Positions 1 to 11,700 of a stretch of 32,312 nt of DNA are shown here, piece after piece. The notes under the pieces are model-generated. The model worked only from the letters and a program-made list of their open reading frames with translations. It had not been told where the DNA came from and did no database searches. Both the position numbers and the translations under genes were made by a program. Each line of letters starts with the position of its first letter. Position 1 is the first letter of the stretch. The stretch is from Rhizophagus sp. LPA8_4_AMF (taxonomy: Eukaryota; Glomeromycota; Glomeromycetes; Glomerales; Glomeraceae). The stretch covers positions 1-32,312 of the forward strand of contig JADRCO010000503.1 in the NCBI GenBank assembly GCA_021464525.1, given 5' to 3'.

Positions 1-149
1 AGGAACAGTCTCTTCTTTTGGGATGGTGATCAGATATAGAGGTAAATGGGATGCGGGTGTGTATAGATCAGCGGGTATATTTATTGTAATTAAAAAATGT
101 TCTAACATTTCTTTTCTTTTTGTAGGATATTATTAAGCAAGCTGATCCG

Positions 150-315
150 AGTTAACTCGAGTCAAGTCAAGTATTAATTTAGACTTGGATTTGACTCAAC
201 TCATAACTCAACTTGTACTCGACTCATCATCATGTAATTGGAAAATCACTGACTCAAAATTGGCTTGACTTGACTTGACTCAAAATTTGACCTGAGTTGA
301 CTCAACTTGTTCAGA
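150..315. repeat. Inverted repeat rich in GAGTCAAGTC motifs
   Basis: The left side reads gagttaactcgagtcaagtc and the right side ends in direct runs of cttgacttgacttgactc, then gacctgagttgactcaac. Read on the opposite strand, the right side matches the left imperfectly (gagtcaactcaggtcaa against gagttaactcgagtcaa). The block therefore has imperfect inverted ends and an interior made of iterated ACTCAA/TTGACT words. It may be a small non-autonomous DNA element or a locally amplified simple repeat; no clear target-site duplication was found. Confidence 0.4.
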
Positions 316-1350
316 GTACTAGCTATAGTGATTTATTGCTAAACTTTAAATGTTACGTGCTTAATTAATTAATCATGTGATTTTATTAGTTAAAATATAT
401 AATAATTTGAACAAATTAATTATTAACATTAATTATTAATATTATTATATTTTATTAGAGTAGTGATACATACTGTATTACGTCATATTTAGTTTAATAT
501 AAACTTACTCCCTTCCCCTCTTGTCAGATTTAACAGCCAATCAAATTATTATATTATAAATCATGTAATTTTATTAAGTAGAACATAAGATTTTAACTAT
601 CCCTCTCCTCCCTTTAATAATTACGTAATAAGTATCATTCCCCTTACTGTAATACATTTTTTATTAATACATTTTTTTACTCTATTAATACATTCTTTTT
701 ATTTATACATTCTAATTACCATTGGCAACTGCATATAGTACCCAGGATCTTATTTAAGAATTCAATTTTTTAAATTAAATAGTACCTATGAGTACTTTGT
801 GAAGAATATAATTAAAATTAGCCTTTTTTTACCAGAATTAAGAATTTCATACTATGTATAATACTTGGGTCTCAATCATAGGGAATATTATTTTTTAAAG
901 ATATTATATACAGTTGCATACGGTAATTATTTCCAATTAATTATTCTAAAATATTAAATTGTTTGTTCTTAGTTAAAGTAATAAAGTAAATTTAAATAGC
1001 CAATCTTTTTCATAATAACATTATTAGTAAAGTTTAAGTTATAAGTATCATCATAAAAACAGATATATGTATGATGATAGACAACTTCTTTTTTATTACT
1101 TACATAATCTTTAATGATCAGTAATTCTTGTCATTTACTCTAACTATTTATAAAAGCTTTGCAATCTTTCATTAATTAAAATTTCTTTTTGAATACAATA
1201 ATTCATATTCACTTTATTAAAAAAAATTGCTTCATTACAAATATCATTATAATTGTTTACAAAAAAAATAAATAAAGAAAAGAGTTAGAATCATAATCTA
1301 ATTTTAATCCAATATTATTTATTCTAATCTTTAACTTTAAATCCATTCTT

Positions 1351-1818
1351 CTTACCCTAATCTTAAGCTACTCCAAACTAATACCATTTCAAAAATAACG
1401 CACTTAACCTAAATACACTTTTTTTATATACCTTAATCTTAAGTTATTTTAAACTAATATCACTTTAAAAATAATATACCTAACCTTAACCAATTCTTCT
1501 TATCATAATGTTTACCAAAGTATTTATTAAATATTTATGTGTAATACTTATTGAATACAAGATGCATTGAAAAAGTATTTATAAATGTTGATTTAAAGTA
1601 TTAAAAAAATACTTAAAAAATTAAATATTTAATAAATAATAAAATATAATACTATTTTAATATTATTTTTTTTATATTTAATAAATACAAATTTTTAACA
1701 CTTATTAAATACTGCTGTTTAGTAAATACGAAACTCCATTTGGTTTAACTTTGTGATGCTTACCTAATCCTAAGCTACTTCAAAGCTAATACCACTTTAA
1801 AGCTAATACTATCTAATT
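1351..1818 (+). repeat. Three dispersed copies of an approximately 60-bp unit
   Basis: Copies lie at about 1351-1409, 1429-1486 and 1759-1818. Each carries the pattern 'tacc.taatc.taagcta.tcaaactaatacca.ttaaaa.taa', with substitutions between copies. The first two are in tandem. The third is separated by a block of GTATTTATTAAATAC-like palindromes (1516-1735), which suggests that a later insertion split an older three-unit tandem array. Function unknown. Confidence 0.55.
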
Positions 1819-3155
1819 ACATATTATAAGCAAATTTTGAAAGATAAATATTTTTCAAATTCTTCTTCTTTCATAAGATAGATTATGTGAAAGGAAAAAA
1901 AATAAATGAAATTATTTTGGTATATTAAAGAAGTCAACCTGTTTTAAAATTCTTTTAAAAAATTAAATATAATATACTTTAATGATGCTAAAATTTAGAA
2001 GAATTAGGATTTAGGGAATAGGGATTTAAATTTACATAACATTTTTAGATAAAGAATAAATGTAATTTTAATTACAAATAAATTATTATTTATCATAGAT
2101 ACGATTTATCATTAGTTTCTATTTATTATGTGATTTGCATGATTTTAATATAATGTCATAACTCATAAGACTTATACTTTATTAGGCTTTTTAATTATCA
2201 TATTAATCAGTATTTCCTATATTCTTTTTCTTTCAATTACTATCTAAAAAAAATTATATAGAAAAATTTTATTCAATAGTATAATATAGAATTGATAGCT
2301 AAATTGAATGTAATGCAATATTAGAAAAAATTAGCAGTTATATTACTTTATTTTTTCAAATATTAATTCAATTTCATTTCACTTAAAATTTATTATCTAA
2401 TCTATAATAAATTCTCTATTTTTATAATAATTTATTTAATATATTATTAAATTCTTTAATTATACTATATTACCAAATATTTTTTTATAAGGTATTTTCA
2501 AAACAAATAAATTTGAAATTGAATATTTAGTATATATAGAAAAGTGGTTGAGCTAGATGATTATTATTATGATATAAACTGTAAATATTACTTAAAATAG
2601 AATAAAATTTATATGTACTGTATTATTAAATCAAAAATTATTAATTAAATTTTCTAAGAAAAAACTAAAATCATTTAAATTCCTATATATTTTAGTATAT
2701 ACAATAAGTTTGATCGAAGGATGAACTCTCTCTAATTGTATTCATATCCATTTTTTTACTAATATTTTTTGTTAAAAATTTTATTTTTTTTAATCAATAC
2801 ACTTTAAGCCTTTATAATACACTTTATTCTTTTTATTAGTATAGTTTTAACAACGAACTTCAACTTTCTAGTGTAGTTTTTAAGTGTTCAACAAGAATCT
2901 CAAATAATACTAATATAAGTAATATCCTATATATAAAAAATTTAATTTTATTAATATTGATTCTAGAAAAATAAAATTTATATCATTAGATTCGTCTTAT
3001 CAAGATGATTTCAATGAACTTAAGATGATTAAATTCCAATTACTGGATCACTTAAAAATAGGGGTATGTAAAATAAGAAATTTTGAAAGCATCTCTGAAA
3101 TAAGCAAATTTTTAAGAATTTTTATATGATGGCTAAGCAAACTTAGATGTTACTT

Positions 3156-3316
3156 ATATGGGGTGAGTGCTGAGAAAAGGGACCAAATTGAAATTTTTTT
3201 CAAAAAAAAGTTCTTAAGTAAAATAGATGTAGATTTGATCATTTAGTCCAGAATATTTGTTATTTTAAAAAAAATTTTTGTCAATTTGGTCCCTTTTCCC
3301 AGTACTCACCCCATAT
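3156..3316. mobile_element. MITE, 161 bp, with 36-bp terminal inverted repeats
   Basis: The left arm (3156-3191) and the right arm (3281-3316) are reverse complements at 34 of 36 positions; the two differences are both G/A transitions. The arms begin ATATGGGGTGAGT and end in GGGACCAAATTGA. The roughly 90-bp interior is AT-rich and non-coding. The flanks read TTA at 3154-3156 and TTA at 3316-3318, so a 3-bp TTA (or TA) target duplication fits if the element starts at TATGGGG. A TWA duplication is typical of PIF/Harbinger (Tourist) MITEs, but that family assignment is inference. High arm identity implies recent insertion. Confidence 0.85.
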
Positions 3317-4322
3317 TAGTATTGTTTTGGATTCTGTTCAACACCTTAAAATTTGTTAGTTTTTAAAGACTGTAAAGACTATACTATAATATAAAGACTT
3401 AAGCGAAAAATGGCAGTAACGGTTTCTAATTATTATTAGTGACATTATTTTTTATTTAACATTATAAAGAGACTTAATAATGTCTTAGACAATAAAGATT
3501 TTTTATATTTTCTTGACAACACTTCAGATTATACCAATGAATAAACATATTTTGAGTACTTAACTGAACTCTTGAATTTCTTAACAATCTGGCCATCACA
3601 TTATAAATCTGGAATATCTAAAAAAATATAATGATATTTTGATTATCTTTACCTGATTGTTTTTCTTAAAATTCCTTCTTCCTTTTTTTCTCACCATCGA
3701 ATTTGAACTTTTCTTATTTTTTGATGGCAAACAACTCAAATAAAGATAATATCAAAATAGGAAATTGGTACTTTTAAATTAGGTAGATCTTCTGATATTT
3801 TTCTTGACGTATTTTTAAACAAGATCAAAATAATAAGTTTAGATATACCTGATTACGTGTCTTCTTCAGTACTATTTTTAAATCAAGATTCATCAACTGA
3901 TTTCTTCTCTTATTTGCCAAATCTTTCAATAAGTATAAGGAACATCTTATTAAACACCTATAATATGCTATATTAAATATTAGCTTGGCATCTCATTTTT
4001 AGTTTTTTCTACATGGTTAGAGAAATTAAAGACAGGGATAAACTTTTCAATTCAGATGTGATGTTTGGCAAAAATTTAATTTTTTTGATTTATATATATA
4101 GTTTTTATTTTTCTTTTTTATTTTTTTTTCTTGTTATTTCTTTTATTTTTCTTTTATTTTTACTTTTCTTGTTATTTCTTTTTTTTTTCTTTTATTTTTA
4201 CTTTTATTATAAAATTTTTTTGGATGGATTCTTTAATTCTTATTTTCAGGATTATTATTTGAGAGGTGTGAAGCCTTGAGCTTTTATTTGTGTATAGTAA
4301 AGAATAATCCATCATAATTGTA
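3317..4322. other. Spacer with weak coding-like fragments
   Basis: AT-rich sequence without an intact gene. A stop-free stretch at 3724-3976 (separate entry) and a short one near 3485-3620 on + have protein-like composition. The T-rich stretch 4080-4240 translates only to a Phe/Leu run and is not credible as protein. A 'ttttcag' acceptor-like site precedes 4250, but no matching donor or exon could be supported. Confidence 0.45.
3724..3976 (+). pseudogene. Possible decayed coding fragment, unknown family
   Basis: An ATG at 3724 opens a frame beginning MANNSNKDNIKIGNWYF that stops at a TAA. One base out of frame, in the run of T/A at about 3770-3777, translation continues for about 67 codons, including GRSSDIFLDVFLNKI and NQDSSTDFFSYLPNL, to a TAA at 3974-3976. 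The composition (varied D, S, N, L, P) is more protein-like than random 75-80% AT sequence, and a single homopolymer indel joins the two frames. No family was recognised. It could also be chance. Confidence 0.25.
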
Positions 4323-4470
4323 CAGTCAACTCTCTATATAGTCACCTTTCTTATAGTCACAATCATTTATATAGTCATCTTAGTTGAGTGTTCTAAATTT
4401 TTACATATAAAATTTATCTTATATAGTCCCATTTTGCATATAGTCACTATTACACCAATTTCTAAAAATC
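4323..4470. mobile_element. One end of a pogo/Tigger-like element (CAGTCAACTCTCTATA)
   Basis: The sequence starts CAGTCAACTCTCTATATAGT and contains four further copies of a 'TATAGTCAC/CATC/CCC' word within 130 bp. CAGT-starting ends with short subterminal iterations are typical of Tc1/mariner-pogo-type elements and are often seen in this group of fungi as small non-autonomous copies. No matching GACTG end was found within a few hundred bases, so this is read as a solo or truncated end. Confidence 0.5.
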
Positions 4471-7006
4471 TTATATTAAAAAAGTATTACATATAATTAC
4501 ATAATTAATTTGTAATGATAAAAGTTATTCATTTTGGTTTTTGATTTTTGATTTTTATTTGTGATAAGTATTGTATTAAATAAAAGAACTATTACATATA
4601 AAAATTAAACTAACTAAAAATATAAAAGAAAATACAATATTAGCTGCAGGTACTAAGCTATTTACTTGACGATAACTAACTAACTAGTTTCGTAATACCT
4701 ATTTCTAAGAAGCATTAGCTATGGTTTGAGACCTACTATAGAGATATCCCAAAAGACAACCTGTCAAACTCGTCCTAAAAATCTGCATCAGAATAAAATT
4801 AGTTTTTTATTACATCACCTTAAACACCTATACAACCAGTATTACTTACGACTACTCCTATCTACTAATTCATTGAGATCTTACAGGATTAATAACATAT
4901 TTATCTTTATCTATTCTATATTAAGAGCCTATGGGATCAATATAAAACAAACCTGTCTGTAAATACTGCCATAGACAGAATAATATAAATGGCTCAAAAA
5001 TTGTAATTAGAAATATAATATAAAATAAGCTAAAAGTAAAAAGTGAAAAAAACTGTTAATTTTTATAATCTGTTAACTAAAGATATGTACACTATTCACT
5101 AATAATTATTTTCTATATTAAACACTAATCTATGATAATTTTCAAAATTAAATATTGCTTCGCAACTGGCAATAAAAAAATTTTTATTTTTTGTCCTCTT
5201 ATCTCTAATAAAAATTGCCTCATATAAATCTAACAGAGAGAATCCTAATAGATAATATGATCCTTTGCATATGAAACCATCTGAAACTAAAAGTTCTAAT
5301 ACATTTTATTATATAAAAGAATTTTACCTAGTGAGAAAATTCCATATATTTTTAGTAAATAAATCAAATTTCAACTTCTTTAAAAAGAAGAATTAACAAA
5401 AACCTCTTTAATTTTATTCAAAAAACATTTTTAATGTATAAAACAGGATTCTAAACATTTTTTATACAACTTTTAAAATCATTTTGTATCAATTAGTCTT
5501 CTTTAATCTAAAATCATGTTACAATCTATTTGGTAATACAAAAAACAAACAGTACATGGAATCAATAATAAGAAATTGTACTGAATCAAAATATATGAGA
5601 CAATATGTTTCAGACTAGTGTAGGACCCTGAATAATACTAAAAAATCTCAGATTTGATGAATTATCTGTTATATTTCAATATACAGTATTTAATAAATTA
5701 ATGTTCTTTGCATATATTTTTTTTTGGAACCATAATTTTTGTAAAATTGTATAATATAATTTAAATGCCGGTGGTAAGGAATAGTAAAGTCATAAAAATC
5801 AATAGTATTATCATTTTTTTAAATTATAATTTTTCAATTTATTGTAATTTAAACAAATAAAAATATTATTTTTTTATTTAAATAATAATATTATTTGATT
5901 AATAGATATCATATAATAATTAAATATTAATTATACAAATGCAATGATTTTATGTAAGTATTATTATATTTTTCGTTGATAATTATTTACTGTACATATA
6001 ATTTAAAATTTAAGATTTTTTAGTAAATTCTTATTGAATAAAGGAATGAATTATTAAACTAGCAACAAAAAGGATATTATTATTTTTAGGAAAAATATAT
6101 AATTATATTTATTTTTATTAAAGCTGAAATTATTATTTATTGGTTAAAAACTAATGCAAGTTAAAAATGAATAAAATTTATACAAGAAAACACAGACCAA
6201 ATAAGTTTTTCTTATTATAATGCAGTTTAAAAAAGATGTAAATAAAATATATTAATATAATACATAATTGTTCACGATATTGAATTTTAAATTTGTGAAT
6301 AATTATTTAATTAAATTATATTATAAGCATGGCGATTACATACTGTATACAACCTATCAATAAACACCACTTACATTAGTTTGTACGCATAAATTGTAAT
6401 TTAATTACTGTAGATCTTTCATCGCCATGTCTTAATTGTCTTATCCATGTTCATATATTTTAACGTCTCTACTTTTTGATCTGTAAGTGGCAGAAAACCT
6501 TTCTATTTCATACATTAACTTAAATGGCTTATATAATCCTATTAATTGACGTTAGGAGACGAAACGACTGTCTATATATAATGTAGTAATAAAAATTTTG
6601 CATAAGCGTTAATTTTGATAATGCAAAAATTATTTGTTAGAATTATGGCACTAGTATATCAGTGCATTTTAATTAAATCATTATAAGAAATGCTAATTTG
6701 TTATTTGGTTATAATAATAATTACATACATATCAATTACATAATTATAACTGACAATCAGCGAAACTATCAAAAGATGCTCTGGTATTCCATTATCTATG
6801 TTTTGATTATGAGATGTTAATTCGATTAAACGGTTCAGCGCGAAGCCCAATACGCCTAGCTATCCTAAGAAACAAGCTTGAGTTTAATGTATGCTAAATT
6901 AGGATTAATTATAAAAAATAAATTGAACCAATTCGTTAGATTAAAAAAGATTTAAATAAACATTATAATTTACTTTTAGAAACATAATTGAAGCTCATGC
7001 TAAAAA
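4471..7006. other. Long AT-rich spacer, no supported gene
   Basis: No supported gene. A stop-free reading on the - strand at 5102-5305 is listed separately. The + frame at about 4726-4962 begins at a non-ATG codon and shows no family resemblance. A 9-bp inverted pair, CATGGCGAT (6328-6336) and ATCGCCATG (6421-6429), brackets about 85 bp and is the only inverted repeat noted in the last kilobase; it is too short to call an element. Confidence 0.5.
5102..5305 (-). other. Stop-free - strand frame, possible old coding fragment
   Basis: Sixty-eight codons on the - strand, from after a TAA down to a TAG at 5099-5101, are free of stops and contain protein-like stretches such as LVSDGFICKGSYYLLGFSLL and FFIASCEAIFNFENYHRLVF. 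There is no ATG at the beginning, and no splice acceptor that links it to another exon was seen. Family unknown. Either a fragment of a decayed mobile-element gene or chance in AT-rich DNA. Confidence 0.2.
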
Positions 7007-7200
7007 CAGTGAAATTCGATATAATGGAACTATCCGTTCCATTAGTAAATTTGTCAAAAATCTGTTATATCGAGAAATCCGTTATATCGAGGGTAAATTA
7101 ATTATAGATTATGATAATCCCGTTCCCATACCCCAATTCCGATATATCAAGACTTTACTTATGTTCTGTTATATCAAGTTCCGGTATATCAATTTCACTG
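7007..7200. mobile_element. Pogo/Tigger-like MITE, 194 bp
   Basis: The left end CAGTGAAATTCGATATAATG and the right end, reversed, CAGTGAAATTGATATACCGG align over about 25 bp with one indel and two mismatches, and both continue into GGAACT. The interior carries repeated 'GTTATATCGAG' and 'TATATCAAG' words (7062-7090 and 7140-7180), a subterminal iteration common in CAGT-ended Tc1/mariner-pogo MITEs. No TA duplication is visible at the present borders, so the flanks may have mutated. Confidence 0.7.
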
Positions 7201-8728
7201 TGTAGATGGATTAAGCACATGTTTTCATTTCAATTCAATTAAACTGAAACAATAATAATCCTTGCATGTGAGAATATGAGCGTAAAAAAAAAGAAAATCA
7301 TTCGACTAAAGCGGTCGGTCGGATCGTAGCTGGTCAGATCTTTGGTCGATCCATATCTCCTGTCAATTAAGAGAATGTCATAAATTTCGGATTCCGCAGT
7401 AAATTCTATTTATAGTAAATATATGAAATTGAGAAAATCACATATATTTGTACGGTATTATTGTATGCCGTGTATCATCTTTCGGGCAGAAAGCGGATTA
7501 TGACAACTATTTTGCATGACCATTATTCCGAATTTTGATCATTTGTGCAGGAGAAAAATTTCAATTATTCGTTGTAAATAAAATTTTATTTATTCCGTGG
7601 ATCTTTTTTATTATGTTCTTTTATGGTAAGCAACCAATCATTACCTAATAACTTAAAGATTATTACGGCGCAGAAATGTATCACGTGTAATAAAATATTG
7701 ATCTCCAAATGGATGGAACCCCATTATAGGCCCGAAATAGTAATTTTTGTATGCAAAAAAAGCAAAGAAAATCTTAATTTTCAAATATTTGTTGGTTACT
7801 AAAGATTAATTAGATTAATCTTAATTCGTAATTTAAAATGATTATTTATAATGGATAATTCATTAGATTCCATGTGATATGAATTTTTACACGTATATTT
7901 CGTATATTTCGTGTATTTCGTGTGTTTTCGTCTGTTTCGTGTATTTTGTATATTTCATCCAATAATATTTATTCAAGTATTACTATGAATGCTAAAATAT
8001 CCTAAATTTTTGCCACATTAAACTAGCTTATCATACAAGAAATAGTCTCTTTAAGACTATATTTACTTTTACATGGAAACGGCCGAATTCTCTATAAAAT
8101 ATTATTAATATGATGCTTACAATGCCAAAATTGGACATCATTTAAGTGTAACACAAAAAAATAAATCCTCAGCCTATTAAAATTCTCCTTTGAGAAAGGC
8201 GCCGCTTGTCCTCTAGACCTAGAACAGTAAGTAATTCATTCTTCTTGTTTGGTAACGTTTTCCGATCAATTATAAAAATTCTGGAGCCGTGATTCGTGAC
8301 ACCACATTAACAATACATATAAGCATGGAACCATAATTCAACTTTATTTGTAATTTTAGTAAAAGGCTATTTTCATGTTCTTTCATATTTCAACAAAATT
8401 CTTTCCTTACGAAAAGTTTAATTAACCCTCTTTTATAGGTACCAATAACAAATATTACTTAACTCATTTTAAACTTCAAACTTTTCCTATTTCTTAAATA
8501 GTTTCCCCTTTTTTTATTTTATCGTTTTCTAAAACTTTTTCACTAACGTTTACAGTAAACGAAAAAATAAAATCGCTTGTAAAAAAATTTCCCCCTCCCA
8601 TTTTAATCAATAAGTTAAATAAATTTAAAGTAATTTAAAGTAAAAAACTTTGGCAAATATTGTCCCTCAAAATTCTTCATTCAAAAGAACGTGTATATAA
8701 CCACTAAAAAAAATCCCTCTGTTGAAAT
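7201..8728. other. Spacer and upstream region of the SH3-TBC gene
   Basis: No gene recognised. It holds the GTATTTCGT minisatellite at 7891-7957. The last 150 bp are an AT-rich leader with pyrimidine stretches and a TATA-like 'gtgtatataacc' around 8690-8701, roughly 30 bp before the first ATG of the downstream gene. Confidence 0.5.
7891..7957 (+). repeat. Minisatellite of about 9-10 bp, (GTATTTCGT)n
   Basis: About seven imperfect tandem units of 'gtatatttcgt/gtgtatttcgt/ctgtttcgt' occupy 67 bp. Unit length wobbles between 9 and 11 bp, as expected for slippage-driven arrays. It lies about 770 bp upstream of the nearest start codon; no function is evident. Confidence 0.7.
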
Positions 8729-11700
8729 ATGATAACAAAAGATTCATCTAAACTTAAAAAATTAGTTGAATTTGCCAAAAAAGGTTTTTATATTAAATTA
8801 ATTTTGCATTTTTTATCATTTCTCAAAATAAAATAAAAATAATAAATGCTCTTGATTATAGGCGGTATTGGAACATGTGTAGCCAATCAAGATATAAGTG
8901 CGAAGTCTGAAGCAGAATTAATGTTTTATACTGGTAAAAAACTCATTAATTATGTTTAAAAAGCTACTTTTTAAAAATCTTTAATCATATCTAATTATTA
9001 ATAATATCTTAACATTTTATAGGAGAAGTTATAACTGTCTTGAAGCATATTAAAGATGATATATATCTTGTAAGTTTCTTACATATTCATATTTTCATTA
9101 AAGAAACAATTTTTTGATTTATATGTACCATTTTAATTAGGGATATTGTGAAGGGGTTATAGGGACATTTAAAGGTAAAACGGTTAAATTTAATGGATCT
9201 TTAAAAAATCCTAAATCAATGAAATCAGAAAAACATATATCACCACCAAGTCAAAGTTCATCATCTGCAAATAATTATGATCAAAGCTCCCCCAAAAAAT
9301 CGCAATCTTCAGATTCTGTAGATAAAAATTTAGGATTTTCGGGTATGTTTAAATATCTAATTATAATAATTTTTTTTTTTCTAAATGTAATTTTAATTAA
9401 TTTAAATTTTTTAATTAAAAAAAAAAAAAAATTAAATATAGAAAATAAATCACAATTACAGCCTATAATTAATATAATACCAGATCCTAGTGAAGATGTT
9501 AAAATAATTATTCCAACACGACGGTCATCATCTATAGCATCCGGACGTTCTATACCAACGTCACCTCGTAAACTAAATACAGTGCCACAGTTACAATCTA
9601 ATCCAGAACCTATCATACCACAACGTCGAAATAATACTGTTCCAATAATATCTATAAGTTATGAAGAAGTAAATACAAATCAACAGAATAGTCAAATCTT
9701 AAATGCTAATCCCAAAAATTTACCTCCCCAACAATCTCCGGTAAATAGTCAAAATCAAGTTAAATATAGTGATCCATCATTTTCAAGGAATAATGATCAA
9801 ATAGTTACGAGAGAACGTCAAAATTCTATTCCAACAGTACTAGACAATAGACAAAATAACTTGCAAAATTCTCCAATAGGAAGACCTCGAGGTCGTAGTA
9901 TGGTTAATGAACCAAAAGGTCACCAAATTCCGGGAATATCAAATGCTTCAGTTCCTCGTCGTATAGAAACATCAAATCTACAGCGAAATGAACACCGTCG
10001 TTCAAGAAGCATTCCAAACATTACTCGTTCTTATGATTCACCTTTAAGTTCCCCTGTATCATCACCAAAATCTTTATATAATAAAAGACATTCTCAGACA
10101 TTTGATTCACCAACTTCAATTTCACCAAATCCTTTTCAATACAAGCCACGCGATCAAGCATTTGATGAAACTTTTACGATTAATGGTAAAAGTATTCCAT
10201 TAAGTCTACAACCTCGTTCATCTCCTGGTATGAAACAATCTTATAAAGGTTATCCTAATAAAGTTAATGGTCAAAATTTACAAAAATATTCGATGGGAAC
10301 CAATAAAGGCATTAATCAAAAATCTGGGATTGGTCATTATTCACCTTCAACTACACCTTTACCTTCACCAAAAATGCCACAAATAAAAGTTCTTCAAGAG
10401 GAAAATGTTGTTTTAAATGATCAAGATTCACCATCAACTACACCTTTGCCTTCACCACGTTTCGTTCATAGGAACATTCCTAATAATAATTCGAATCATG
10501 AAGGTCGTGTAACTGCTGCAAATACTCCAGCACCGACACCTGTTATAATAACACCTAAAATTACACTTGAAGATAGCGATTTGGATGATAGTGATCTTGA
10601 CCAAGAGGAATCCTTAATTTCATATAGATCATTTCGTAATAATTCAGCAAAATCATCATCGTCATCATCATCATCATCTGATCCATCAAAACCTGCGGAA
10701 GTTCCTACTCTTAAAGTTGATTATTTTAGATCTGATACACCCGATACACCTTCAGAACAGCTGAGCGCAAATGAAAGCGAAGACATTAGTTCTGAAGATG
10801 AATATGAAAATAAAGTTGAAGTAAAGGATGATTGTGAATCTGAATCATCACAGCCTAGTAAATCTGCTAACAAGAAAAAGGATCAAATTCTTGCGATTGA
10901 TGAATATGGGTTCGTTTATGACATTGCCGAAGAGGATATTCCTCCAGGAGCTGATAGAATTCAAAGAATGTTTGTAACTCAACATAAAATATGTAAATTG
11001 TATTTTTGTGAGTTGGAAATTTTTTATTAATATTTATTTATTTTAGTATTCAAGCGCCAGGCGCAGAAGAGAAAACTACGCGTACAATCCGGTTATATCG
11101 TGAACGTGAAGCGAAATGGGTCGCTCTCCTTGGAAGTATGGATCCTGTTATGTCCAGAGACTCTAGAAAGGTACAATCTAATTTTTTTAAATTCTTATAT
11201 CATTTTTTTGGTGGGATGAATTTTTTTTCTTATTGTGAAGTATTTTTCATTTTAAAGATCAAGAAACTGGTTCGTAGTGGAATTCCAGAATCAGTTCGTG
11301 GTAAATCGTGGCAATTTATGGCTTGTGCGGACAGATATAGGAAATCTGGAATTTTTGATGTAATTAATTACTTCTTAATTTCATTCTTTTAGTTATTGAA
11401 ACGTTATTAAATTTACTTTATTAATTAAAGGAATTACGAAATAGAGAAAGACTTCCTATTTATGATGATATTGAAAGAGACATTCATCGGTGCTATCCAG
11501 ATCATATTCAATTTCGTGAAGAGTCTAGCTTTGGGTATGTTAAAACAATTTACTCCTTTCCTTTCCTTTCGCACACACTCTTACAAATTTATATTATCTA
11601 GGCAAGATGATCTTCATAATGTCTTAAAAGCTTATGCTCATTACAATCCAGCTGTAGGATATTGCCAAGGAATGGGACGTTTAGTTGGTATGATGTTGAT

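Larger units (their letters stand above)
1..3155. other. AT-rich spacer with small repeats, no supported gene
   Basis: No frame here is convincingly coding. The contents are degenerate inverted and tandem repeats, listed separately where distinct: an ACTCAAGTC-rich block near 150-315, 'attaatacatttttt' copies around 655-712, three copies of an approximately 60-bp unit between 1351 and 1818, and a block rich in GTATTTATTAAATAC-like palindromes at about 1516-1735. The rest is homopolymer-rich AT sequence in which nothing could be recognised. Confidence 0.6.

Noticed and set aside
4013-4279. 88-codon + frame MVREIKDRDKLFNSD...
   Set aside because: The first 20 residues look plausible, but the rest is a Phe/Leu run from T-rich DNA; no splice pattern rescues it.
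4726-4962. 78-codon + frame
   Set aside because: It starts at TTG, has no family resemblance and no gene context.
9281-9616. 111-codon - strand open frame
   Set aside because: It lies antisense to the TBC gene across its intron and has low-complexity composition; a shadow of the real gene.
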